NCBI GenBank assembly: GCA_029961685.1
Contig: JARWKL010000010.1
Location: forward strand, 7,895,931-7,959,930
DNA: 64,000 bases
Direction of reading: 5' to 3'
Source: Aristolochia californica
Lineage: Eukaryota > Streptophyta > Magnoliopsida > Piperales > Aristolochiaceae
The notes under the pieces were generated by a model. The model was given only the letters and a program-made list of their open reading frames with translations, did not search any database and had not been told where the DNA came from. Numbering within the stretch: position 1 is the stretch's first letter; every line of letters starts with the position of its first letter. This document shows, in pieces, positions 33,338 to 44,281 of the stretch. Made by a program: the position numbers and the translations under genes.

Positions 33338-34960
33338 CTAGACCTCTACTTCTCATCCCATTTAAAATTTTGTGTCTAATCGCCTCTCAACTTTATGTTG
33401 TCAGTTTATTTCTTCTATTTCCTCCATATTTGTTCCACAGTCCTATCAAGAGGCTCTACAACATCCAGGGTGGAAGGCAGCAATGGATGAAGAAATGAAG
33501 GCCCTTAATGACAATCATACATGGTCACTAGTTTCTCTTCCCTCATGTTAAAAACCCGTTAGTTGCAAGTGGGTTTATACTGTCAAACATAATCCGGATG
33601 GGTTAATTGCACGACTGAAGGCTCGATTGATTGCCAAAGGTTATACTCAGTGCTCTGGAATTGATTATGAAGAAACCTTCTTTCCACTGGCAAAAATGAA
33701 CTCGGTACGTATATTATTATCTCTGGCAGCCAATTCATCATGGCTGATATATTAACTTGATGTGAAAAATGCATTTCTTAATGGTGATATTAAAGAAGAA
33801 ATTTACATGCAACAACCACCTGAGTATGTGGTTGAGGGGGAGTCTGTATGCCGCCTAAAAAATCACTATATGGTCTAAAGCAGTCCCCTCGAGCATGGTT
33901 TGAGAAATTTAATCAAGCCATCATATGGGCCGACTTTCACAGATGCTCAGGAGATCACTCAGTATTTATTGAAAATACACTAAGAGGTAAGGTGGTTCTG
34001 GTTGTATATATTGATGATATTATTTTAACTAGGAGTGATTCCGAGTGCATTCAGAAAACAAAGGAGAAAATATGTGCTGAATTCAAGACGAAGGATCTTG
34101 GACTACTCAAATATTTTTTGGGTATTGAAGTATTACAATCCAGACATGGGATTGTGCTATACCAAAGGAAGTATGCCCTTGATCTACTAGAGGAGACATG
34201 AATGATGGGATGCAAACCAGCAGACACTCTTATGGATGAAAATAAAAAATTATGTGGAGGCACTGGAGAATATGATATTGGGAAATATCAAAGACTAGTG
34301 GGATGACTTATTTACCTATGTGTAACAAGGCCGGATATTTCATATGCAGTAAGTGTGGTAAGTCAATGCATGCACAAGCCACAACTTAGTCATTGGCAAG
34401 CACTTGAAAGAATACTACCATATCTGAAAGGAGCCCCAGGAAGGGGGCTTCTCTATAAAAACCATGGTCACTTCAACATCGAAGAATTCTCAGATGCAGA
34501 TTGGGCCGGATCCCCGGATGACAAAAAATCTACTTCGGGATTTTGTACGATGGTTGGAGGGAATTTGGTTACATGGAAAAGCAAAAAGCAAAATGTAGTA
34601 GCACGGTCGAGTGCAGAAGCAGAATACAGGGCCATGGCACACATTGTTAGTGAACACATATGGATAAGATCTCTTGTCACTGAATTGGGATTCTACAAAG
34701 AAGCTCCAATAGATCTATACTATGACAATCAAGCGGCAATACACATTACATCAAATCTAGTCTTCCATGAATGGACAAAGCATATTGAAATGGATTGCCA
34801 TTTTATACGAGAAATGTTCCAAGATGGTTTCTTATCTTTGAAACATATATCCTCACAAAGTCAAGTTACAAATATTCTTACCAAGCCGGTCACTCACAAG
34901 ATTATGTCTACCATATGCAGCAAGCTGGGAATTTATGATGTCTTCTCACCCCCAGCTTGA
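33338..34960 (+). pseudogene. pol: copia O RT and RNase H (3' part of pol)
   Basis: RT starts near 33440 (SYQEALQHPGWKAAMDEEM, KWVYTVKHNPDG, LDVKNAFLNGDIKEEIYM, YGLKQSPRAWFEKF) with the catalytic YIDDI intact. The end follows (GLLKYFLGIEV, TRPDISYAVSVVSQ). RNase H is open at 34355-34960 (SDADWAGSPDDKKSTSGF, SSAEAEYRAMA, YDNQAAIHI, KPVTHKIMSTICSKLG). Stops at about 33550, 33752, 34199 and 34304. The frame ends just before the polypurine tract, as usual for copia. Confidence 0.9.
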
Positions 34961-34967
34961 GGGGGAG

Positions 34968-35580
34968 TGTTACAATATGGGACCCACCATGGTGCTTGAG
35001 CTTGTGGGACCCACCATGAGGATGTGGGACACCAAGAAGAGTCCTAACCCAAGCAAACACGAGTTAAGGAATTAAGAAGCACAAGCTGAATTGAGTAAGA
35101 AGACTTGAAGATCAGGTGGGACCCACAAATATCTCACAGGTTGTTAACCTTATCAAGATGAACTGGAAGATCATGAAGGACCCACAAGGATAAGGCCACG
35201 AGCTGGCCTTCTCCCTTATATTATATTCACGTGAATGAAGAAAGATGAGTCCTAGTTCAACTCATATTAGTCTTCTAGTAGATTGATTTGGATAGACTTA
35301 TCTTAGAGAGTTAGAGTTGGAATGTAATTAGAATTGAAAAGCTAATTGTATAAGGACTCTACCTCCTCCTCTACTATAAATAGAGGAGTTGTAATTCGGA
35401 ATTCATCAAGTTACACATCTCATTCTCGAGTTAATCTCTCCCTCTCTTTTTGCTTGGCACAACCTCTCTTTTCTCCTTTATTGTTTCTTCTCTCTACCCG
35501 AGAGCTCTTCTTCCCTTTTCTTCTTTTTATTTCTTCTTTATCTTGCTAGGAATTATGGAAAATGGATCCTAAATTCAACA
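34968..35580 (+). repeat. 3' LTR of copia O
   Basis: 613 bp from tgttacaatatggg to aaattcaaca, preceded by the polypurine tract gcttgagggggag. Pairs with 18054-18614. Confidence 0.92.
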
Positions 35581-37122
35581 ATACTTTGATGAAAGGTATT
35601 AATTATAGTTTCATAAGGAGAAAATTTCATGTCAATTTGACATATATTTAATGATATATGTGCATTGGAAGAATCAAAGGTCTTGCTGGTATTTTGTTGC
35701 ATGCGAAGATCCTAATTTAAGAAAATTTGTTTTCTTCAAAATTTTAAGTTGCTATTATTGATCAACAATATTAGGAAAGTATCTCATGATCTACCCTTGG
35801 AAAGTGTTTGTTTGCTGACTAACAATATCTGGAAAGAATCTATAGAAGATCATGTTATTTTCATAAACTTTCCTTGTTTTATTTGTCAAAGAGAAGAAGT
35901 GTTCCTATTTTTGAATTATGGCATCTTCCTAAAAGAGTATTTACTTGATTTAATGCTGAATTACAGAAGTTTCTATGTAAGGAGATTCTGATGTAGGATT
36001 AGGTTCAAAACGTGTGTTTCTTCTCTGGTTGTGAGAAATCCTTGCAGCATATTTATAACATGTACTTATCCCCTTATGAAGTGAGCAACCTCGCTCAACC
36101 TATCACTCCGTGAAATCCTTTCAAATTATAACTAGTCTAACCACAAGTTATACCTTCAATTTATTATCTTGATTTACAAAATGTTTCATTATGTAATTAC
36201 ATATCTAAGTGTGGACTATATTCAGAAATAGGGTATGTATGTCATTGGTTGCTAATTAGTTGGTTTAATATGTCTAGCTCTTGGTTTGGTGTCTGAATTA
36301 ATCACTAATGTAGTAGCTTCTCTCAAAACCAACGGCACTCGGTTCAATTATTCTTTTTGAGAAGATTAACAACACTCGATTCAACTTATTGGTAGCTTAT
36401 TACTGAATTCCAGCTTATTATTTTGTGCACATCTTCTTTATTCAAGGATGGACTTGCTGCTGATTATTTTCTGTGTCCTCTCATGGACTTTCAGTATTTA
36501 TCAATTATCCACTGCTAAATAGTTGCATATTTGGTATGTGTTATTTGGATATTGACTCATTCATGCAGCTGCTATTGTGTCTCTTTGATGGAGACATATT
36601 TATAGAAGAAGAAATCCTTGATTGCTTGTCTTGGGTTCATTATTTGATAACTATTGTTGACATTGGTTCATTAGTTCATATGATGAAGAATTTGAATTAC
36701 TTAGGAAAGGCAAGCGCATGATTTGATTTATTGATTGGATATTTTTTCTTAAATAAGAAAGACATGTGTCTTACCTATTTGATCTCGGCCAGCATGTGGT
36801 CTCCTTATTTAGTGCATGATTAGTTGATTAATGTCATAATTATGTTTGGGTTGACTTTTCCCTCTTTTCCGAGTTGGTTCTTATTTGGGTTGGTTCTTAG
36901 AAGTTCAACTCGTTTGGTTTGGTTCTCCTCTCTTGAGTTGGTTCATATTTAGATTGATGTATTGACTTGGTTCAAGGTGTTTTACTTATATAAGAGGTGA
37001 ATTAATGCATATTTAAGGCTTGCTAGGTCTTATTTTCCCTCCTCTTCAAATTCAATTATTGAGCCTCGGATGCATCACTCTTCTTATTGTATAAGTGAGA
37101 TTTATCTCTGATTTGATTCTTC
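35581..37122 (+). other. Leader of P part 2 and leader of Q part 3
   Basis: To about 36740 the sequence matches the non-coding modules of E, G and N (ctttgatgaaaggtatt; tgtctctttgatggagacat), so it belongs to P. From about 36750 to 37122 it has other AT-rich sequence with repeated 'gagttggttcttatttggg'-type phrases, probably the rest of the Q leader. I could not find the 3' LTR of P, so the boundary is uncertain. No gene seen. Confidence 0.5.
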
Positions 37123-38000
37123 ATGGCTAAAGATGATATGGGAAGTAAGAGTTATCTTCTCAAAATTACCACTATACCATTGAGAGGGTTGTCCAATTAC
37201 CTGAACTGGTTACAATCGGTTAGGAGGCTTCTCATTACACGAGCTCTTAGGACCTCTAACTAAGCCAACTCCACCTATTGATGAGGAGGACAACTCCAAT
37301 GTTCAGTGGTTGACGAATGATACGTTGGTGATTAGCTGACTCATAAATAGCATGGAGGAGCATGTGGCCAATAATGTGGTTCACTTTGACCAAACAGATA
37401 TGGGACGCATGTGTCAAATTGTACTCAAGTATAGATAACCTACTTAAATTATTTTTTTTTTACAACATGTTAATAAAAAGCAAGGAGAAAGCCCTACATG
37501 AGTTCTTGGCACATTTTTAGGGGAATATTCAGAAGTGGAAAATTGCTCAACCCTACTCCATAGATATATAGGTTCAAGAAAAGCAGTGGGAAGACTTAGC
37601 AGCTGCTATTTGTTAAAAAAATATCAAGACATACCTTGAGGTGGCCAAATTTCAACTTCTCAACTCCTCGGCACTTCCATCATTTGATGACATCAGTGCC
37701 ACATTACTTGGAATTCTAAACCCTTCTTCCACCTCTTAGACCGAGGTGTCATCTACTATGTACTTAGGTAATAGTGGTACACCTTCTACCACCCGAGGGC
37801 ATGGTATAAATTATAGAGGAGGCCCAGCAAGAGGTGGTAGAATTGGCTTTGGTCCTTCTAGGTCTGATAACCTGATCTACACTCATTGTGGTAGAAAAAA
37901 CCCATTTGGTGGACACCTGTTGGATGCTTCATGGCAAACCAGATTGGATCATTGACAACCAGGCTTCAGTTCACAATGAGAAAAATAAATACAAATCTAA
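37123..38000 (+). pseudogene. gag: copia Q gag (degenerate)
   Basis: Opens at ATG 37123 with MAKDDMGSKSYLLKITTIPL and LSNYLNWLQSVRRLLIT, matching the start of the O gag (DVLIITTIPL). It continues in broken frames: INSMEEHVANNVVHFDQ, QWKIAQP-like sequence, FDDISATLLG, then a Gly/Arg-rich end (GINYRGGPARGGRIGFG) with a decayed zinc knuckle (YTHCGRKNPFGGH). Many stops and indels; older-looking than O. Confidence 0.8.
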
Positions 38001-38785
38001 GTTAAAAAAACACAAGAAGACTGTAACCAATGATGATTATGAATTATTACAAAGTGAGAAGACTGATGGTATCTTTTCTTGTATCTTCTACTATTGTTGC
38101 TGCCACCACTGCTTCAAGTATGATCTCTACTACTTCTTCCTTTTCATCTTGGATCATTGACTCAGGAGCCTCTGAACATCTCACAGTTAATAAGAGTTTC
38201 TAACATTCCATACTCCATGTTTACCAGACAAGTTTGTTACTATAGCCGATGGATCCCAAACCAAAGTTCTTGGGAAGGGACCCTCCTCTGTTACACCCTC
38301 ACTTCTTCTTACTAATGTCTTATTTTTTCCCAGTTTCCCTTAAATGTGTTGTATGTTAGCCAGTTAACAAAATGGTTTAATTTCTCCATCACCTTCTCAC
38401 CTTCTTCTTGTGTTTTCCAAGATCTAACAACAAAGCAAGTGATTGGTGGAGGTGATGAATAGGTGGGCCTTTATTACTTGTTCTTGTCTCCAGTGACTGT
38501 AGTTTCCACTTCTTGGACAGAGGCAATATTATGGCATAATTGGTTTGAACATCTGTCAGTAGCATTGCTTCCACAATTATTTCCTCTTTTGAAAATCTTG
38601 TTTGGTTTAAAATGTGAAGTTTGTCAATTGAGCAAATACTAGAGGACAACATACTCCTTGAAATGAAATTAAAGGTGTTTCTCCGTTTTCATTAATTCAC
38701 TCAGATGTATGCGGGCCATGAGTGTCTCAAACATCTCACAAGTTAAAGTATTTTGTTACTTTTGTTGATGACTTCACTTAAGTCA
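38000..38785 (+). pseudogene. pol: copia Q protease and integrase, first part
   Basis: Fragments in several frames: SSWIIDSGASEHLTV-like protease (about 38145-38190, D-S-G kept), KFVTIADGSQTK, then the pre-integrase zinc site (CEVCQLSKY) and the integrase start near 38690-38780. The last five bases agtca before G pair with agtga at 60116. The frame resumes at 60121. Confidence 0.75.
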
Positions 38786-39135
38786 TGTTGGAAGATGGGC
38801 CCAAGCCCACATGCCCAAGGAAGCCCACTTATAAGTGTTTTGGAAGATGGACCAAATCCCATAATACCAAGGAAGGCCCACATATCAGAGAGTGTTGGAA
38901 GATGGGCCCAAGCCTATAAGATATGGGACCCGCCATGATTATGTGAGGTGACATAAGAAGTCTTACACAAAAAGAAGTCTAACAGAGCCACAATTATTAT
39001 GGAAGCAGCTCCCATAGAGGAGCTTCAGTTTAAAGGTGTTTTAGTCATGCTAATCTTCATTTATATAGGTTTTTTTAATTATTCTAGGACTTATCTTTAA
39101 GTATTAAAGTTTGGGTGTAATTGAGACAAAGGTAG
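38786..39135 (+). repeat. 5' LTR of G, left part
   Basis: Starts tgttggaagatgggccc; this start motif recurs twice more within the next 120 bp. Interrupted at ggtag (39131-39135) by I1; continues at 42611. Confidence 0.87.
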
Positions 39136-39559
39136 TGTTAGGTTCTTCCCGAGCCATGGATCGAGTCACCCTTCTTTCTTCTCTCCATGGATGCTCTTGA
39201 CGCTGGAAGAGAATTCTTGTTTCTAGAATGTGGAATGATGGAAATCAAATAAAACAAAGGAGCTTTGAAGGAAGCTCAACCTAGAACTCAGAGGGAGAAT
39301 CCGACCTAGACCTCTGAGGGAGAATCTGACCTGTTTACTCTAATTTTCTCAATACTTGCCTTCTCCTTCCCTTGACGTCCCCCTAAATAGGGTTGAGGAC
39401 GGAATTACAAAAGTGACCCATAGGTCAAGTGGTTCACGCCACATTACATCTAAACCAACCCACAGTAAACCAAACCAAATGAAATTACATTAAAAGTAAA
39501 TTGACATAATTTAATTCCTATGCCTGTGGATAACTTATGATGCAATGGAGTCCATAACA
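39136..39559 (-). repeat. 3' LTR of gypsy I1
   Basis: 424 bp, tgttaggttc to gtccataaca, with the polypurine complement (ccccctcctggagaaagagc) at its right. Confidence 0.92.
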
Positions 39560-42165
39560 CCCCCCTCCTGGAGAAAGAGCTTGTCCTCAAGCTCGAAGTA
39601 GGAGTAGAGGGCGCGGAACACAGCTAATGGCTCCCATATTGTCACTGGGATCAACATTTTCCCATTGCACTAGGATCTCCCAATCACCTTGAATGCGGCG
39701 AGCCTGTAATACCTGTGCTGGAGTAGAAAGGACACGTCCCTCATGTAGTGGGGGCAGCGGTGTTTGCAGCAAGGAAGAATTACCTTGGAAGGCTTTCAGT
39801 TGGGAGACATGAAACACATTGTGAATCCTGGCCTCTAGCGGAAGCTACAAGCGGTAGGCAACTGTACCAATGCAGTCCATAACCTGAAAGGGACGGCTGC
39901 CTGTAGTGTTTGGAGGCTGTCAGTGACGGCTGCCTGTAGTGTTGGAGACACAACCATACATAATCTCCTGGAGAAAAGAAGACTTCCCGGTGCTTCTTGT
40001 CATAATACAACTTCATAGTATGTTGTGCCTCCTGGAGATGAGTACGCACCTTAGTGAGCAAAGTGTCTCTTTCGCTTATGCTTGGTCCAAAGTGGTGACC
40101 TTAGAGGCCCCTGGTTCATATGATAAAAGGTTGGGCGGGTTTCTACCATATACTACCTTGAATGGGGTTGTACCGAGTGCGCTGTGGTAGGAGGTGTTAT
40201 AATAGAATTCAACCCAGATGAGCCACTTAACCCACCTTTTAGGTGAGTCCCCCATGAAACAGCGAAGATACATTTCAATTGTTCTGTTGACGACCTCTGT
40301 TTGACCATCAATCTATGGATGGTAGGCTGAAGAGAATGTTAACGTTGTGCCCTGCAGCTAGAAGAGTTCTTTCCAGAAGGTACTGGTAAAGATTGCATCC
40401 CTATCACTGGTAATGGAATTAGGCATCCCATGTAAGCGGACAATATTATCCATAAAGAGCTGAGCGACCTGAGCTGCAGTGTAAGGATGCGGTAAAGGGA
40501 TGAAGTGCCCACACTTTGAGAAATGATCCACCACTACAAAGATAACGGATTTGCCTGACGAAGAGGGAAGTCCATTTATGAAGTCCATAGAAATATCAGA
40601 CCAGACCTGTGACAGCAGCTGAAGTGGTTGGAGCAACCCAGCTGAACTTAATGATTCAACTTTATTCCGTTGACAAATCTGACAAGCCGCCACATAATCG
40701 GCTATACTACGCTTCATGACCCTCCAATAAAATTCCCGACTGATCCGAAAATATGTTTTTTGTTGGTCCTCATGTGTACTATAATGGAAGGAGGCTAAAA
40801 TGTTGTGAATCAGTGGGGATGTGTCATGTAGAAAGATTCTGTTTTTGTAGAGAACCAGATTGTCCTTAACCGTCCAATGGTTTGCCGCTGTCCCTTGCTG
40901 GATCTCATGACATAAACCTATAATTTCTGGGTGTTGTTGTGCCTCTTCCCGTATAGAATCCAACATGAGAGCTCTGGCCTGACTTATGGCATGTAATTGC
41001 AGCTCTGGAATGTCCCGGCGAGATAAAGCATCAGTCCCTACATTCAAATTCCCAGGTTTATACTCTGCTGTAAAGTCGAACCCCATAAGTTTACTTAACC
41101 AATGCTGCTGCGGTGAGGTAGTGAGGCGCTGCTCAAGTAGATACTTGAGGCTGCAATGATTAGTGCGAATAAAAAATGGACGTCCCCAGAGATAAGGGCG
41201 CCAATGTTGTATAGCTTTCACTAATCTGATCAATTCCCTCTCATAAGTTGCTAACTTGTGGTGGTGATGGCCAAGTTGGCGGCTAAAATAAGCAATCGGG
41301 TGTCCCTGTTGGTGTAACATTGCACCAATACCGCCCCCCAAAGCATCACATTCCACAACAAAGGACTCATCAAAGTCGGGTAGCTGCAAAACTCGGGCGG
41401 ATGATAAGGCCTCTTTCAACTACTGAAAGGAATGAGCTGTTGTCTTTGACCAGGTAAAGGCATTTTTCTTTACTAGGTTGTTGAGCGGAGCTGCAATCTG
41501 GCCATAGCTATGAATACATTTTCTATAATATCTAGCTAGGCCCAAAAATCCCCTTCATGCTGTAATGGATGTATGAGGAGGCCAATCTATGACGGGATGT
41601 ATCTTACTCTGGTATACTTTCACCCCAACTACTGAAATAACATGGCCCAAGTATGCACTTCAGACATTCCCATAGAACATTTGGACTGATTTAAAACCAA
41701 ATGATGTGATTGGATAAGAGAAAATACCTGGTGAAGGTGTTGAAAAAGCTCTACCCAACTATTTCTATAGACCAAAATATCGTCAAAAAATACCAATACG
41801 TATTTCCTCAAGAGAGAGGAAAATACCTCATTCATGAGGGCCTGGAAGGTGGAAGGCGCATTTGAGAGACCAAATGGCATTACGAGGAACTCGAAATGGC
41901 CGTTATGCGTGCGAAACGCTATTTTCTCCACATCTGATGGGTGAACTAGGATTTGATGATAGCCAAATATCAAATCGAGTTTGGTAAAAATAGTAGCTCC
42001 ATGTAGCTCATCTAGCAACTCGTCCACCACTGGAATGGGAAATTTATCTTTAATTGTATGCGCATTGAGTTGCCTATAATCCACACAAAACCTCCATGAC
42101 TTATCATGTTTGCGGACCAGTAATACCGGTGAGGCAAAAGAAGACCTGTTGGGACCTGTCTGATA
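39560..42165 (-). pseudogene. pol: gypsy I1 pol: RT, RNase H, integrase, chromodomain
   Basis: RT 41629-42110 ([32 protein letters not shown]) with FFDD intact. RNase H and integrase are open over 353 residues (40358-41419): ECDALGGGIGAMLHQ, YERELIRLVKAIQHW, CQICQRNKVES, MDFINGLPSSSGKS, SDRDAIFTS. The E of the integrase triad lies in the next frame (about 40273-40330). Chromodomain 39587-39817 (FHVSQLKAF, ILVQWENVDPS). A duplicated 'ggctgcctgtagtgtt' near 39895-39945 damages the integrase C-terminus. Confidence 0.9.
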
Positions 42166-42171
42166 CCAAGA

Positions 42172-42610
42172 TGTTAGGTTCTTCCCGAGCCATGGATCGA
42201 GTCACCCTTCTTTCCTCTCTTCCCTCCATGGATGCTCATGACGCTGGAAGAGAATTCTTGTTTCTGGAACATGGAATGATGGAAATCAAATAGAACGAAT
42301 GAGCTTCGAAGGAAGCTCAACCTGGACCTCAGAGGGAGAATCCGACCTAGACCTTTGAGGGAGAATCTGACTTATTTACTCTAATTTTCTCAATACTTGC
42401 CTTCTCCTTCCCTCTCCTTCCCTTGACATTCCCCTAAATAGGGTTGAGGACGGAATTACAAAAGTGACCCATAGGTCAAGTGGTTCACGCCACATTACAT
42501 ATAAACCAACCCAAAGTAAACCAAACCAAATGAAATTACATTAAAAGTAAATTGACATATTTTAATTCTTATGCCTGTGGATAACTCGTGATGCTATGGA
42601 GTCCATAATA
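42172..42610 (-). repeat. 5' LTR of gypsy I1
   Basis: 439 bp, tgttaggttc to gtccataata, PBS complement tctgataccaaga on its left. It carries the gag-start peptide ([10 protein letters not shown]) although the rest of gag is deleted. Confidence 0.92.
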
Positions 42611-42729
42611 GGTAGTTTAATTATACTTGGACTCTACTACCTTCCTCTATTATAAATAGAGGTTCATGTACTCTGATTACAATAAATCCATGAAGTATTT
42701 ATCTATTTCATAAATTCAACATGGTATAA
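42611..42729 (+). repeat. 5' LTR of G, right part, and start of its PBS
   Basis: Restarts with ggtag, contains the TATA box (tataaatag near 42652) and ends aaattcaaca at 42721. PBS tggtataa (42722-42729) is then cut by I2. Confidence 0.87.
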
Positions 42730-43177
42730 TGTTAGGTTCTTCCCTTGCCATGGATCGAGTCACCCTTCTTTCCTCTCTTCCCTCCATGGATGATCTTGAC
42801 GTTGGAAGAGAATTCTTATTTCTTAAACGATTACTGGTGGAACTTAATTAGAATGAAAGAGCTTTGGAGGAAGCTCAACCTTGGACCTCAAAGGCAGAAT
42901 CCGACCTAGACCTCTGAGGGAGAATCTGACCTGTAAAATATAATTTTCTCAATACTTGCCTCTCTTCTCCTTCACGTCCCCCTAAATAGGGTTGAGGACG
43001 AAAATACAAAGATGACCCATAGGTCAAGTGGTTCACGCCACATTACACTGAACCAACCCAAAGTAAACCAAACCAAATAAAGTAAACCAAACCAAATTGA
43101 AATTACATGAAAAGTAAATTGACATAATTTAATTCCTATGCCTATGGATAACTCGTGATGCTATGAAGTCCATAACA
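42730..43177 (-). repeat. 3' LTR of gypsy I2
   Basis: 448 bp, tgttaggttc to gtccataaca; about 19 bp longer than the 5' copy through a repeated 'aaagtaaaccaaaccaa' unit near 43070. To its right the polypurine tract has grown into an 18-base C run on the plus strand (43182-43199). Confidence 0.92.
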
Positions 43178-43181
43178 ATAA

Positions 43182-43199
43182 CCCCCCCCCCCCCCCCCC
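43182..43199. repeat. C homopolymer, 18 bp, expanded polypurine tract of I2
   Basis: Lies where other family members have a 6-7 base G tract that primes plus-strand synthesis. Confidence 0.78.
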
Positions 43200-44170
43200 T
43201 AGAGAAAGAGCTTATCCTGAAGCTCAAATTACAGGTAGAGGGTGCGAAACGCCGCTAATGGCTCTCATGTCGTGTCACTGGGGTCAGCATCTGCCCATTG
43301 CACTAAGATCTCCCAATCACCTTGAATACGGTGAGTTTGTAATACCTGTGCCAGGGTAGAAAGTACACGTCCCTCATGGAGTGGGGGCAGCGGGGTGTGC
43401 AGCAAAGGCGAATCACCTTGGAAGGCCTTTAATTGTAAGATATGAAAGACGTTGTGAATTCTGGCCTCTGGTGGAAGCTGCAATCTGTAGGCCATTGTCC
43501 CAATGCGGTCCATCACCTGAAAGGGACCATAATATTTAGGAGAGAGCTTGTGACGTTTGGAGGCTGTCAATGACAGCTACCTGTAGTGTTGGAGACACAA
43601 CCAAACATAATCTCCAGGAGAAAAGAAGACTTCCCGGTGCTTCTTGTCATAATATTTTTTCATAGAATGTTATGCCTCCTATAGATGAGTGCGCACCTCA
43701 GTGATGAATGTGTCTCTTTCAGCTAATGCTTGGTCCAAAGCGGCAACTTTAGAGGCCCCTGGTTCATAGGCTAAAAGACGGGGAGGTTCTCTACCATATA
43801 CCACCTTGAATGGGGTTGTGCCGAGTGCGCTGTGGTAGGAGGTGTTGTAACAGAACTCAGCTCAGGCGAGCCACTTAACCCACCTCTTAGGTGAGTCCCC
43901 CACGAAACAGCAGAGATACATTTCAATGGTTCTGTTGACAACCTCTGTCTGACCATCAGTCTGTGGATGGTAGGCTGAAGAAAAGGCTAACGTTGTGCCC
44001 TGTAACTTGAAGAGTTCTTTCCATAAGGTACTTGTAAAGATTACATCCCTATCACTAGTAATTGAATTAGGCATCCCATGTAAGCAGACAATGTTATCCA
44101 TAAAAAGTTGAGCGACCTGAGTTGCAGTGTAAGGATGCGCCAAAGGAATGAAATGCCCATACTTAGAGAA
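43200..44170 (-). pseudogene. pol: gypsy I2 integrase core and chromodomain
   Basis: Integrase core 43862-44170 (FSKYGHFIPLAHPYTATQ, SDRDVIFTS, HPQTDGQTEVVNRT), C-terminal part about 43570-43860, and GPY/F-like and chromodomain parts 43265-43570 (SPKYYGPFQVMDRIG, ILVQWADADPSDTTW). Stops near 43861 and 43680. The core is split from its N-terminal part (49802 onward) by J, between VVVD and RFSKYG. Confidence 0.88.
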
Positions 44171-44175
44171 ACGAT

Positions 44176-44257
44176 TGTTATGGTCCTGGATTAAGTACCT
44201 ATGTCTTCCACTCCTAACAGGCCGGTCTCTTGGGTAGTATTGGCTAGGTGCATAACA
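44176..44257 (+). repeat. Left TRIM LTR of composite J
   Basis: 82 bp, tgttatggtcctgg to gtgcataaca; reverse-complement family of TRIM-1 and TRIM-2 LTRs. PBS ttggtatcagag follows two bases later (44259). Confidence 0.93.
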
Positions 44258-44281
44258 CTTGGTATCAGAGTAGGGTAACAT

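Larger units (their letters stand above)
18054..35580 (+). mobile_element. Ty1/copia element O, opened by E and F
   Basis: 5' LTR 18054-18614, PBS, gag, two zinc knuckles, protease, integrase, then insertion E (21554-24215), a short pol piece (24216-24291), insertion F (24292-33337), RT-RNase H, polypurine tract and 3' LTR 34968-35580. Removing E and F by their TSDs (atcac, ctaga) restores continuous copia sequence. Flanks are agacc and atact, an imperfect duplication. O sits in the leader module of P. Confidence 0.9.
39136..42610 (-). mobile_element. gypsy I1, internally deleted, TSD ggtag
   Basis: Minus-strand gypsy with LTRs 39136-39559 and 42172-42610 and perfect ggtag duplications (39131-39135, 42611-42615). 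The order is chromodomain, integrase, RNase H, RT. At about 42150 RT jumps to the bases next to the PBS, so gag and protease are lost. The junction repeats gacctg, a 6-bp microhomology. Confidence 0.92.

Noticed and set aside
35581..37122. Solo LTR or host gene between O and Q gag
   Set aside because: The first part matches E/G/N modules; the rest shows no LTR ends, PBS or conserved frame, so no feature beyond leader can be supported.
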